A stretch of DNA of 64,000 nucleotides from Streptomyces gelaticus (GTDB lineage: Bacteria > Actinomycetota > Actinomycetes > Streptomycetales > Streptomycetaceae): contig NZ_BMTF01000014.1 of NCBI RefSeq assembly GCF_014649535.1, positions 124,001 to 188,000 of the forward strand, written 5' to 3'. Positions 51,087-59,434 of this stretch are shown here, in pieces. The notes beneath the pieces are model-generated. The model made no database searches. It was not told the DNA's origin and saw nothing but the letters and a program-made list of their open reading frames with translations. The translations under genes and the position numbers were made by a program. Positions within the stretch are counted from its first letter, which is position 1, and each line of letters begins with the position of its first letter.

Positions 51087-51100
51087 TAGAACAGGTTGCA
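51087..51100. promoter_or_regulatory. Perfect match to the KstR operator consensus
   Basis: TAGAACAGGTTGCA fits TNNAACNNGTTNNA, the KstR box of cholesterol regulons, in the divergent region between the crotonase and CoA-ligase genes. No kstR gene is in the window. A chance match somewhere in 64 kb is possible; the location favours function. Confidence 0.55.
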
Positions 51101-51127
51101 GTAGGTGGTGGTCCAGTTCAATAGTTT

Positions 51128-51144
51128 TCTGACAGCCAGTCAGA
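51128..51144. promoter_or_regulatory. Palindrome TCTGAC-N5-GTCAGA, second operator candidate
   Basis: TCTGACAGCCAGTCAGA is an inverted repeat in the same divergent region. Its core GCCAGTCAG recurs at 51201-51209, 22 bp before the CoA-ligase GTG. Confidence 0.6.
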
Positions 51145-51230
51145 TTTCTTGGGCGGCACCCCTTCCCAGTTGCGGCTCCCGGCGCTCTAATGACCGCCGG
51201 GCCAGTCAGCTTCCGGGGTCAGGAGGAACG

Positions 51231-52859
51231 GTGGAGTACAACCTTGCCGACCTGTTCGAGTCGGTCGTCGACGCTGTTCCGGAACGCGAGGCGCTCGTCT
51301 ACCTCGACCACCCCGGCACGGGCGCGGAGCGCCGGCTGACGTACGCGGAGCTGGACACGGCGGCCAACCGCCTCGCCCACCACCTGATCGAGGCGGGCAT
51401 CGCCCCGGGCGAGCATCTGGGGCTGCACCTCTACAACGGGGTCGAGTACCTCCAGACCGTACTGGCCTGCCTCAAGGCCCGGATCGTTCCCGTCAATGTG
51501 AACTACCGCTACGTGGAAGAGGAGTTGATCTACCTCTACCGCGACGCGGATCTGGCCGCGCTGGTCTTCGACGCCGAGTTCGACGAGCGGGTCGCGGCCG
51601 CCGCGCCGAAGGCCCCGGGCTTACGTCATCTGGTGCGGGTGGGCGCGCCGGAGGCGGGGGTCCGGGGTCCCGAGGCCGTCGCGTTCGCCGACGCCGAGGC
51701 GGCCGGGAGCCCGGAGCGCGGCTTCCCGCCGCGGTCGGCCGACGACCAGTTCATCATCTACACCGGCGGCACCACCGGAATGCCCAAGGGCGTGATGTGG
51801 CGCCAGGAGGACCTCTTCTTCTCCGGCCTCGGCGGCGGCGCACCGACCGGTGAGCCGGTGAAGGCCCCGCAGGAGCTGGCCGAGCGGGTCCGGGCGGGCG
51901 GTGACGGGATCACCTTCTTCCCCACTCCCCCGCTGATGCACGGCACCTCGACACTCACCGCCTTCATCGGCTTCAACTTCGGGCAGCGGGTCGTGGTCCA
52001 CCGCAAGTTCGTTCCCCAGGAAGTGCTCCGCACGATCGAGAAGGAGAAGGTCACCAGTGTGTCGCTGGTGGGCGACGCAATGCTGCGGCCGCTCATCGAC
52101 GCACTGAAGGGCCCGCTGAAGGGCACCGACTGCTCGTCACTGTTCTCCGTGTCCAGCTCGGGCGCGATCATGTCGGACTCGGTGCGTGCGGAGTTCCAGG
52201 AACTGGTACCGACCGCGATGCTGCTGAACAACTTCGGCTCGTCGGAGTCCGGGTTCAACGGCACGGCGACGGCCGACTCGGGCCCTGAGAAGGGATTCCG
52301 GCTCCAGGTCAACTCCCGTACCGCGGTGGTCGATCCGGCGACGTACGAGCCCGTGGCCCCGGGTGAGCCGGGGCGGATCGCCCAGCGCGGGCACGTGCCG
52401 CTCGGGTACTACAACGACCCCGGCAAGACCGCGGAGACCTTCTTCCGCAGGGGCGAGGAGCGATGGGTCCTGCTCGGCGACATGGCGACGGTCGACAAGG
52501 ACGGCATCGTCACGGTCCTCGGCCGCGGCTCGCAGTGCATCAACACCGGGGGCGAAAAGGTCTACCCCGAGGAGGTCGAGCAGGCACTGAAGGCCCATCC
52601 GGACGTGTACGACGTGCTGGTCGCCGCAGCGCCCGACGACCGGTGGGGCAACCGTGTCGCGGCGGTGGTGCAGCTGCGCGAAGGGGCGGCCGAGCCCACG
52701 CTCGACGACCTCCAGGCCCACTGCCGGACCCGTCTGGCGGGGTACAAGATCCCCCGGCGGCTGGTGATCACCCGCCGGATCCAGCGCTCGCCGAGCGGCA
52801 AGGCCGACTACCGGTGGGCCCGCTCGGTCGTCGCATCCCGGCACGAACCCGGGGAATGA
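51231..52859 (+). CDS. Acyl-CoA synthetase, FadD19-like, with a TTA codon
   Basis: 542 aa, ANL superfamily. The AMP-binding motif YTGGTTGMPKGVMWR, the FGSSESGFNG motif, YYNDPGKTAETF and the late GGEKVYPEEVEQAL ... RSPSGKADYRWA are complete. TGMPKGVMWR is typical of steroid/branched-chain ligases like FadD19. GTG 51231 is chosen (AGGAGG four bases upstream). Codon 131 is TTA (51621-51623), a bldA-dependent codon that is rare in catabolic genes. It is divergent from the crotonase-thiolase operon and likely supplies its CoA ester. Confidence 0.9.
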   Translation: MEYNLADLFESVVDAVPEREALVYLDHPGTGAERRLTYAELDTAANRLAHHLIEAGIAPGEHLGLHLYNGVEYLQTVLACLKARIVPVNVNYRYVEEELIYLYRDADLAALVFDAEFDERVAAAAPKAPGLRHLVRVGAPEAGVRGPEAVAFADAEAAGSPERGFPPRSADDQFIIYTGGTTGMPKGVMWRQEDLFFSGLGGGAPTGEPVKAPQELAERVRAGGDGITFFPTPPLMHGTSTLTAFIGFNFGQRVVVHRKFVPQEVLRTIEKEKVTSVSLVGDAMLRPLIDALKGPLKGTDCSSLFSVSSSGAIMSDSVRAEFQELVPTAMLLNNFGSSESGFNGTATADSGPEKGFRLQVNSRTAVVDPATYEPVAPGEPGRIAQRGHVPLGYYNDPGKTAETFFRRGEERWVLLGDMATVDKDGIVTVLGRGSQCINTGGEKVYPEEVEQALKAHPDVYDVLVAAAPDDRWGNRVAAVVQLREGAAEPTLDDLQAHCRTRLAGYKIPRRLVITRRIQRSPSGKADYRWARSVVASRHEPGE

Positions 52860-52993
52860 GAGCGGGACACCCCTGCGGCCGGACCGGGCCGGGCCACCGG
52901 GCGACGGAGCCCGCGTAAGCCATTCGGGCACGCAGCGAACCCGTCCGCTCACCCTGTGTGGCAACAGGGGGAGATCGCCCATAGCTTCGGCTC

Positions 52994-54061
52994 ATGAGGA
53001 AACGAACCATCAAGATCCTGGTCCCCGTCGCGGTCCTCTCGGCCGCGGGAATCGGGCTGGTCATTCACTCCGCCTCCGCCGAGAGCGCGCAGGTGGTCCA
53101 CCCGGGCGAATCGATTCAGAAGGCGGTGGACGCCGCCCAGCCGGGTGACACCGTCGTGGTGCAGCCCGGCACGTACCGCGAGAGCGTGCTGGTCGGCAAG
53201 GCCGATGTGACCCTGCGCGGCTCCGGCAGCCGGACCGTGCTGCGGCCGGCCGATTCCGGTGCGGGAGCCTCCGGCGCCTGCGCGAAGGCCGGCAACGGAA
53301 TCTGCGTCCAGGGCCCGGCGGGCCGGACCGTGGACGGCGTCCGCATCGAGTCGCTGACCGTCACCGGATTCAAGAAGAACGGCGTCTGGGCCTCCGGGAC
53401 CGACCGGCTGACCGTCCGGCGGGTGACCGCCGAACACAACGGCATCTGGGGCATCGCCCAGGAGCGTTCCACCCGCGGTGCGTTCATGGACAACACCGCC
53501 CGTGCCAACGGCGACGCGGGCATCTTCGTCGCGAACACCGTGGACAAGGAGGGCGGCGCCACCGACACCCTGGGCACCGAGGTCCGGGGCAACACACTCA
53601 CCGACAACCGGATCGGATTCACCGCCAGGCGGGTGCGCAACCTGTCGGTCCACGACAACAGCGTCACCGGAAACTGCACCGGTGTGTTCGTCGTGGGCGA
53701 CGAGGGAAAGCCGCAGGCCGGAGCCATGACGGTCGAGTCCAACAGGATCACCGGCAACAACAAGTTCTGCTCCGCGACCGAACGGCTGTCGGCCCTCCAG
53801 GGCTCCGGCATCGTGCTCACCGGCGCCGCGGACACCAAGGTGCGCTCGAACACGATCCGCGACAACTCCGGCGCCACTCCGATGTCCGGCGGTGTCGTCC
53901 TGTTCAAGAGCTTCGTGGGCACCAAGAACACCGGCAACACCATCAGCGGCAACGTCGTGCTCGGCAACAAGCCGGCCGACCTCGCCAATGGGGACACCGG
54001 TAAGGGCAACACCTTCACCGACAACGTCTGCGCCAAGTCCGCACCGGCCGGGATGTGCTGA
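52994..54061 (+). CDS. Secreted right-handed beta-helix repeat protein
   Basis: 355 aa. Signal peptide 1-29 (MRKRTIKILVPVAVLSAAGI ... SASA). The rest is a pectin-lyase-like parallel beta-helix with repeated N-x-[VIL] turns (VHPGESIQKAVDAAQPGDTV, NTLTDNRIGFTARRV, NTIRDNSGATPMSGGVV). NosD/PbH1-type repeats occupy about residues 33-345. No clear catalytic residues, so it may bind polysaccharide. It lies 35 bp upstream of the methyltransferase, so both may be co-transcribed. Confidence 0.85.
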   Translation: MRKRTIKILVPVAVLSAAGIGLVIHSASAESAQVVHPGESIQKAVDAAQPGDTVVVQPGTYRESVLVGKADVTLRGSGSRTVLRPADSGAGASGACAKAGNGICVQGPAGRTVDGVRIESLTVTGFKKNGVWASGTDRLTVRRVTAEHNGIWGIAQERSTRGAFMDNTARANGDAGIFVANTVDKEGGATDTLGTEVRGNTLTDNRIGFTARRVRNLSVHDNSVTGNCTGVFVVGDEGKPQAGAMTVESNRITGNNKFCSATERLSALQGSGIVLTGAADTKVRSNTIRDNSGATPMSGGVVLFKSFVGTKNTGNTISGNVVLGNKPADLANGDTGKGNTFTDNVCAKSAPAGMC

Positions 54062-54096
54062 CCGGTGCACCCCCGCACGAGGAGAAGCGAAACAGC

Positions 54097-55173
54097 ATGA
54101 CCACTGTGAGCCCCACACCCACCCCCACCCCTGTACACACCGCCCTCCCGCCTCCCGTCGCTCCCCCGCAGCCGGCCATGCAGCTGCGTGAGCTCGTCTT
54201 CGGCGCGGCCAGGGCCGCCGCCGTGCGCGCCGCCGCCCGCCTGGGCGTCGCCGACGCGCTGGGCGAGACGCCCGCGACGGTGCAGGAACTCGCGGCACTG
54301 GTGAAGGCCGAGCCGGCGCCGCTGCGGCGGCTGCTGCGCGCCCTGTCCTGCTACGGGATCTTCACCGAGACCCCGGATGGGCAGTTCGCCCACACGGAGA
54401 TGTCGCGCCTGCTGCGCGAGGACGACCCCAACAGCCTGCGCTCCATCTCGCTGTGGTGCACCGAGCCCTGGACCTGGGACGTCTGGCCGCGCCTCGACGA
54501 CGCGGTGCGCACCGGCGAGAGCGTCTTCGCGGACGTGCACGGCAAGGGGTTCTTCGACTACCTGCACCAGGACGCCCACGAGTCCGCGCAGATCTTCAAC
54601 CGCGCGATGACCACCTCCAGCGTGCAGTCCGCGCTGGACGTCGCCGAACTCCTCGACCTCTCCGGGGTGTCCTCGGTCGCCGACATCGGCGGCGGCCAGG
54701 GGCACGTCCTGGCGAGCCTGCTGGAGAAGGACCCGGCGCTCCACGGCACTCTGATGGACCTGCCGGGCGTGGTGGCGCGGGCGGACGCCCGGCTGCGGGA
54801 CGAGGGCGCGCTCGTCGGCCGGACCCGGATCGTCGCCGGTGACTGCCGCGAGGCCATCCCCGTCCGGGCCGACCTCTACATCATCAAGAACATCCTGGAG
54901 TGGGACGACGACAGCACCCGCCGGACGCTGCGCAACGTCGTCGCGGCGGCCCGTCCGGGGGCCAGGGTCGTCGTCATCGAGAACCTCGTCGACGACACCC
55001 CCTCGATGCGGTTCACCACCGCGATGGACCTGCTGCTGCTCCTCAACGTCGGCGGCGCGAAGCACACCAGGGAGAGCCTGGTCACCCGGATCTCGGACGC
55101 CGGGCTGCTGATCGGTGACGTCGTCCCGGTCAACGCCTACCTCCACGCCTTCGATTGCGTCGTCCCCGGCTGA
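54097..55173 (+). CDS. SAM-dependent O-methyltransferase next to the spore-pigment cluster
   Basis: 358 aa, plant-type/TcmN-like class I O-methyltransferase. A helical dimerisation domain (RLGVADALGETPATVQELAA; RLLRALSCYGIFTE) is followed by the SAM-binding motif VADIGGGQGHVLASLL, then LYIIKNILEWDDDSTRRTLR with the catalytic-region Asp. ATG 54097, GAGGAG upstream at 12 bp. It is convergent with the whiE genes and lies beside them, so it may methylate the pigment chromophore, an inference from position. Confidence 0.88.
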   Translation: MTTVSPTPTPTPVHTALPPPVAPPQPAMQLRELVFGAARAAAVRAAARLGVADALGETPATVQELAALVKAEPAPLRRLLRALSCYGIFTETPDGQFAHTEMSRLLREDDPNSLRSISLWCTEPWTWDVWPRLDDAVRTGESVFADVHGKGFFDYLHQDAHESAQIFNRAMTTSSVQSALDVAELLDLSGVSSVADIGGGQGHVLASLLEKDPALHGTLMDLPGVVARADARLRDEGALVGRTRIVAGDCREAIPVRADLYIIKNILEWDDDSTRRTLRNVVAAARPGARVVVIENLVDDTPSMRFTTAMDLLLLLNVGGAKHTRESLVTRISDAGLLIGDVVPVNAYLHAFDCVVPG

Positions 55174-55200
55174 CCACCACTCCCCCGGCACGACGTCACA

Positions 55201-55238
55201 TCGCCCCGGGCCCGGCCGAAAGGCCGGACCCGGGGCGA
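55201..55238. terminator. Bidirectional terminator, 17-bp stem with GAAA tetraloop
   Basis: Arms 55201-55217 (TCGCCCCGGGCCCGGCC) and 55222-55238 pair with a single mismatch around GAAA. It separates the methyltransferase and the pigment operon, which converge. Confidence 0.9.
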
Positions 55239-55248
55239 TCGCCGGTCC

Positions 55249-55581
55249 TCAGGCGGGGTTGCCGCGCTCCCACCGGTAGAACTCGTGGGCCATGGCGTCC
55301 TTGGGACCTCGCCAGGTCTTCGGGTCGTACGCGCTCACATAGGCGGTGAGCTTCTTGCTGATGTCCTTGAACTCCGGGTGCTCGGTCACCTTCGCGATCT
55401 CGGGGCCGGGCGGGTTCTCCGACTCGATCAGGTGCAGGTACACGTCGCCGAACTGGAAGAGCTTGCGCCTGGTGACGCCGACGAGGTGCGGCAGTTCGCC
55501 GCTGTCGGACGCCGCGAACAGATCCGCGATGTCCGGGGCAGATCCCGGGACCATCCGGGCGACGATCAGAGCGTGATGCAT
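55249..55581 (-). CDS. whiE-ORFVII: TcmI-family polyketide cyclase (WhiE ORFVII type)
   Basis: 110 aa. MHHALIVARMVPGSAPDIADLFA and GVTRRKLFQFGDVYLHLIES match the TcmI/ferredoxin-like cyclase family, which closes the last rings of aromatic polyketides. Last gene of the minus-strand pigment operon, 76 bp after the aromatase. ATG 55581. Confidence 0.93.
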   Translation of the reverse strand: MHHALIVARMVPGSAPDIADLFAASDSGELPHLVGVTRRKLFQFGDVYLHLIESENPPGPEIAKVTEHPEFKDISKKLTAYVSAYDPKTWRGPKDAMAHEFYRWERGNPA

Positions 55582-55657
55582 CGGGAGATGCCTTTCTGGT
55601 TCCCGGTCCGGCACCCGGCCCGGAGGCCGGGTGCCGGACCGTCGGCGGATGGCGGGG

Positions 55658-56137
55658 TCAGCTGGCCCCGACCGAGGCGGTGCGGCGCTCCCGGGCACGC
55701 TGCTCGATCTTGTCCCGGATCAGCTCCATCTGGACCTTGGAGTTGCGGTTGATGTTGTCGGTCATCCAGGCGTCGTCGACGGGTGCGTCGGGTCGCATCG
55801 CGAAGTCCTGGGTCCAGTGCATCTTGGTTCCGCCGGGGACCTCCGAGTACTCCCAGCGGATGTTCATGTGCTGGAAGGGGCCGGGCTCGACACGGCGGGC
55901 GAGGACGGTGCGCTCGGCGCGATTCACGGTCCGCTCGGACACCCAGCTCCACACCTTGTCGTTCTCGTCGGGGTGCATCGTCAGACGGAAGGTGGTGCTG
56001 TCGCCGTCCCTCTCGATGATCTCGACCGCGGCGTACTCGCTGAACAGCCGGGGCCAGCTCTCCAGGTCGTTCGTCACGTCCCAGACCAGGTCCAGGGGGG
56101 CGGCGATGGTGATCTCGTTCTCGGTGTGTCCGGGCAC
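55658..56137 (-). CDS. whiE-ORFVI: Aromatase/cyclase, SRPBCC fold (WhiE ORFVI type)
   Basis: 159 aa, a single START/SRPBCC domain (NEITIAAPLDLVWDVTNDLESWP; SEYAAVEIIERDGDSTTFRL; WSWVSERTVNRAERTVLARR; WTQDFAMRPDAPVDDAWM). Single-domain aromatases set first-ring cyclisation of long polyketides. GTG 56137 is one base from the ACP stop (gap of 1 bp), so translation is coupled. Confidence 0.93.
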   Translation of the reverse strand: MPGHTENEITIAAPLDLVWDVTNDLESWPRLFSEYAAVEIIERDGDSTTFRLTMHPDENDKVWSWVSERTVNRAERTVLARRVEPGPFQHMNIRWEYSEVPGGTKMHWTQDFAMRPDAPVDDAWMTDNINRNSKVQMELIRDKIEQRARERRTASVGAS

Positions 56138-56138
56138 G

Positions 56139-56396
56139 TCAGGCTCCTGTCATGAGGCTGTTGTTGACGAGGTCGAGGAATTCCTGGGGGGTCCTGCAAC
56201 GGTCGGCGTCGGCCGGCAACGCCCGGCCGTGCCGGTTCTCCAGCACGCCCACGATGCCGAGGAGGCCCAGCGAGTCGAGGCCGTACTCGTCGAAGGCCGA
56301 TCCGGGGCGCTGCTCCATGTCGCGCGGGTCGACGGTGACTCCGGCGCCCTTCTTCATCAGGACGGCGAGTTCCGTATAGGTCAGTCGGTCGGTCAT
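56139..56396 (-). CDS. whiE-ORFV: Acyl carrier protein (WhiE ORFV type)
   Basis: 85 aa. FDEYGLDSLGLLGIVGVLEN contains the DSL phosphopantetheine site (Ser42). It carries the growing polyketide on its arm. ATG 56396, 15 bp from the CLF gene. Confidence 0.95.
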   Translation of the reverse strand: MTDRLTYTELAVLMKKGAGVTVDPRDMEQRPGSAFDEYGLDSLGLLGIVGVLENRHGRALPADADRCRTPQEFLDLVNNSLMTGA

Positions 56397-56411
56397 GAGG
56401 ACTTCTCCTTC

Positions 56412-57662
56412 TCACGATTGGGGGTCGGTGGAGCACCGCAGCACCATCGCCGCGTTCGAGCCCATGAGCCCGCGGCTGAGCACCAACGCCGTGCGCAGCT
56501 CGGCGGGGCGGGCGCAGCCGGTGACCACGTCGAGGTCGTGGCACACCTCGAAGACGTTCGGGGTGGGCGGTATGAGCGCGTTCTCCATGGAGAGCACCGC
56601 GGCGGCCACGTCCAGCGCCGGTGCACCGCAGTAGGCGCGTCCGATACCGGTCTTGGGCGCCGTCACCGGGACCCGCTTGCCGTGCGCGCCGAGGGCATCG
56701 GCGATCGCCAGCGCCTCCGCACGGTCGGCCGCGGGTACGCCGAGGGCGTCCGCGAACACGACATCGATCTCGTCCGGTGCGCAGTCGGCCTCCCGCAGCG
56801 CGCCGATGATCGCCTGGGCGAGCCCCTCCCGGGACTCCTCCCACCTGGCCGCACCGGTGAACGTGGCGGCGTGACCGGCGAGTTCGGCCCGGACCTTGGC
56901 GCCGCGCCGGCGCGCCGACTGCTCCTCCTCGACCACCAGCATGGCGCCGCCCTCGGCCGGCACGAAGCCGCAGGCGCCCGAGGTGAACGGCCGGTAGGCA
57001 CAGGTGGGGTCCTCGACGGTGCTCAGGTCCTCGTACCCGAGCTGGCAGACGACCGAGTAGGGGGCCAGCGGGGCCTCGGCCGCGCCGACCACCACCGCTT
57101 CGGTGCCGCCGCGGATGGAGCGGGCGGCGTGCGCCAGTGCGTCCAGGCCACCGGCCTCGTCGCTGGCCACGACCGCGCACGGACCCTTGAAGCCGCCGCG
57201 GATCGAGATCTGGCCGGTGCTGGCCGCGTAGAACCAGGCGATGGACTGATACGGACCCACGTAGGTGGGCCCCTGTCCCCAGAGCCGCTGGAGTTCGCGC
57301 TGGCCGAACTCGCCGCCGCCGGAACCGGCGGCGGTCACCACACCGACGTCGAAGGGTGAGCTCTCGTAGTCGGCGCGGCCGAGCCGGGCGTCGTCCAGCG
57401 CGATGTCCGCGGCGGCCATCGCGAAGTGCGTGAACTTGTCGGTCTGGACGAGGAATCGCTCCTCGATCAGCTCGTCCGCCTCGAATCCCCGCACCTCGCC
57501 CGCGACCCGCAGGGGCAGGTGCTCGCAGCCCTCGCGGGTGACCCGGTCCAGGACACTCATTCCTTCGTGCGTCCGCTTCCAGAAGGCCTCGGTGTTGTTT
57601 CCGTTGGGGGCGACCACACCGATGCCGGTGACGACGGTGCGCCGGGCTTTGCGGGTTCTCAT
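56412..57662 (-). CDS. whiE-ORFIV: Ketosynthase chain-length factor (WhiE ORFIV type)
   Basis: 416 aa, type II KS-beta. TVVTGIGVVAPNGNNTEAFW starts it; KTGIGRAYCGAPALDVAAAVLSM is a KS signature. At the active-site position it reads PCAVVASDEAGGLDALAHA: no catalytic Cys, and Glu169 where classical CLFs have the Gln of VAEQAGG. It pairs with KS-alpha and sets chain length (C24 in S. coelicolor spore pigment). ATG 57662 overlaps the KS-alpha stop as ATGA. Confidence 0.95.
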   Translation of the reverse strand: MRTRKARRTVVTGIGVVAPNGNNTEAFWKRTHEGMSVLDRVTREGCEHLPLRVAGEVRGFEADELIEERFLVQTDKFTHFAMAAADIALDDARLGRADYESSPFDVGVVTAAGSGGGEFGQRELQRLWGQGPTYVGPYQSIAWFYAASTGQISIRGGFKGPCAVVASDEAGGLDALAHAARSIRGGTEAVVVGAAEAPLAPYSVVCQLGYEDLSTVEDPTCAYRPFTSGACGFVPAEGGAMLVVEEEQSARRRGAKVRAELAGHAATFTGAARWEESREGLAQAIIGALREADCAPDEIDVVFADALGVPAADRAEALAIADALGAHGKRVPVTAPKTGIGRAYCGAPALDVAAAVLSMENALIPPTPNVFEVCHDLDVVTGCARPAELRTALVLSRGLMGSNAAMVLRCSTDPQS

Positions 57663-58927
57663 GGTGTCCTCCCACCTGCACGGGTCAGGGCCACCGCGGA
57701 CTGGAAGCCGCCGAAGCCGCTGCCCACCGAGAGGACGCTGCGCAGCTTCAGGGGGCGTGCGGTGCGCGGCACGTAGTCGAGGTCGCATTCGGGGTCGGGG
57801 CTCTCGTAGTTCGCCGTCGGCGGCACCGTCTGGTGCTCCAGTGCCAGTACGCAGGCCGCGATTTCTATCGCTCCGATGGCCCCCAGCGAGTGGCCGACCA
57901 TGGACTTGATCGAACTCATCGGGATGTCGAAGGCGTGTGCGCCCAGTGCCCGCTTCACGGCGGCCGTCTCGTGCCGGTCGTTCTGCTTGGTTCCGGAGCC
58001 GTGCGCGTTGACGTAGTCGATCTGCGAGCCGTCCATGCGGGCGTGGCCCAGCGCCCGGTTGATCGCCTCGGCCATCTCCAGGCCCTCCGGGGTCAGCCCG
58101 GTCATGTGGTAGGCGTTGCCGAAGGTGGCGTAGCCCGCGATCTCGCAGTAGACGGTGGCACCGCGGGCACGGGCGTGCTCCAGCTCCTCCAGGACGAGGA
58201 CCGCTCCGCCCTCGCCCATGACGAAGCCGTCGCGACGTGCGTCGAACGGCCGGGAGGCGTGCTCGGCGTCGTCGTTGTTCGGCGACGTGGCCTTGATCGC
58301 GTCGAAGCAGGCCACGGTGATCGGGGTGATCGGGGAGTCGGACGCTCCGGCGACACACACGTCGATGCGGCCCTCCTCGATGGACTGGAAGGCGTACCCG
58401 ATCGCGTCGAGGCCGGAGGTGCAACCCGTCGAGACGGTCTGCACCGGGCCGTGCGCGCCGACCTGCTCGGCCACGGCCGAGGCGAGGGAGCTGGGTGAGA
58501 AGGCCCGCTCCAGGTGGGGGCCGGCCGAGCGGTGGTCGACGTCCCAGCGGGCACCGCTCTCGCTGACGGCGACGTAGTCGTGCTCCAGCCGGGTGGTACC
58601 GCCGACCGCGGTGCCCAGCGACACCCCGATCCGCCAGGGGTCCACCTTCTCCGGGTCGAGGCCGGCGTCGCCGAGGGCCTCCCTGGCGGCCACCATGGCG
58701 AACTGGATGTAGCGGTCCGAGCGGTCGACGGTGTCGGCGTCCAGGCCGTGCGCCGCCGGGTCGAAGTCGCACTCGGCGGCGATCCGGGAGCGGAACCCGG
58801 CCGGGTCGAAGAGCGTGATGCCCCTGGTCGCGGTCCGTCCGTTCGCGAGGAGGTCCCAGAAGGCCGGTGCGCCGATGCCGCCGGGGGCGACGACGCCGAC
58901 GCCGGTGACCGCCACGCGGCGGGTCAT
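57659..58927 (-). CDS. whiE-ORFIII: Type II polyketide ketosynthase KS-alpha (WhiE ORFIII type)
   Basis: 422 aa. Nucleophile Cys169 is in VSTGCTSGLDAIGYAFQ; the His motifs are YVNAHGSGTKQND and SIKSMVGHSLGAIGAIE. ATG overlaps the cupin stop (58924-58927) and the stop overlaps the CLF start, so KS and CLF are made in equal amounts. Catalyses decarboxylative condensation of malonyl units. Confidence 0.96.
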   Translation of the reverse strand: MTRRVAVTGVGVVAPGGIGAPAFWDLLANGRTATRGITLFDPAGFRSRIAAECDFDPAAHGLDADTVDRSDRYIQFAMVAAREALGDAGLDPEKVDPWRIGVSLGTAVGGTTRLEHDYVAVSESGARWDVDHRSAGPHLERAFSPSSLASAVAEQVGAHGPVQTVSTGCTSGLDAIGYAFQSIEEGRIDVCVAGASDSPITPITVACFDAIKATSPNNDDAEHASRPFDARRDGFVMGEGGAVLVLEELEHARARGATVYCEIAGYATFGNAYHMTGLTPEGLEMAEAINRALGHARMDGSQIDYVNAHGSGTKQNDRHETAAVKRALGAHAFDIPMSSIKSMVGHSLGAIGAIEIAACVLALEHQTVPPTANYESPDPECDLDYVPRTARPLKLRSVLSVGSGFGGFQSAVALTRAGGRTP

Positions 58928-59358
58928 GAGGCGGCCTCCGTTCGTTCCGGAGGCGTGACGCGGTCGGCGGATTCGGTGTGCTCGGTGTCGACGTGGCCGA
59001 GTTCCGGACGCGGGGCGAGCGGACCGAGGTGGAAGACCATGCGTGCCTCGACGTCGCCCACGTTGCGGAAGCGGTGGCGTACATGGGGAGGGATCAGCAG
59101 GCCCTGGTCGGGCCGCATCCGGTGCGGTTCACCGTCCAGGTCCACTTCCAGCAGGCCGTTCACGACGTACACGAACTCCTCGGAGTACGGGTGGTAGTGC
59201 TCGCCGATGCGGTCGCCGGGCTGAACGATCGCCAGTCCCATGAAGCCGCTGGTGGCTCCCACCGCAGTCGGTGTGAGCATGGCGCGGAGATCTCCGCCAC
59301 GCCTGCGGTTGGGCTGCGTCTCGCTGAGGTCCACGATGCGTGGCCGGTGCATGGTCAT
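58924..59358 (-). CDS. whiE-ORFII: Cupin protein (WhiE ORFII/CurC type)
   Basis: 144 aa, one cupin_2 domain. Metal-ligand motif EHYHPYSEEFVYVVNGLLEV and the second motif GLLIPPHVRHRFRNVGDVEA are seen. Homologues in spore-pigment clusters (ORFII) are required for full pigment but have no assigned reaction; a role in cyclisation or oxygenation is inferred. ATG 59358. Confidence 0.93.
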   Translation of the reverse strand: MTMHRPRIVDLSETQPNRRRGGDLRAMLTPTAVGATSGFMGLAIVQPGDRIGEHYHPYSEEFVYVVNGLLEVDLDGEPHRMRPDQGLLIPPHVRHRFRNVGDVEARMVFHLGPLAPRPELGHVDTEHTESADRVTPPERTEAAS

Positions 59359-59434
59359 GACTGTTTTCCTCCTGGCGCATTGCGCGTTGTGGTGACGGGT
59401 TGAGCGAGAACCCCCCAGGGTGCGGATGCGCGGT

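Noticed and set aside
45693..51132. Two long plus-strand frames over the thiolase and GH95 genes
   Set aside because: Shadows; the minus-strand thiolase, DUF35 and crotonase families are unmistakable.
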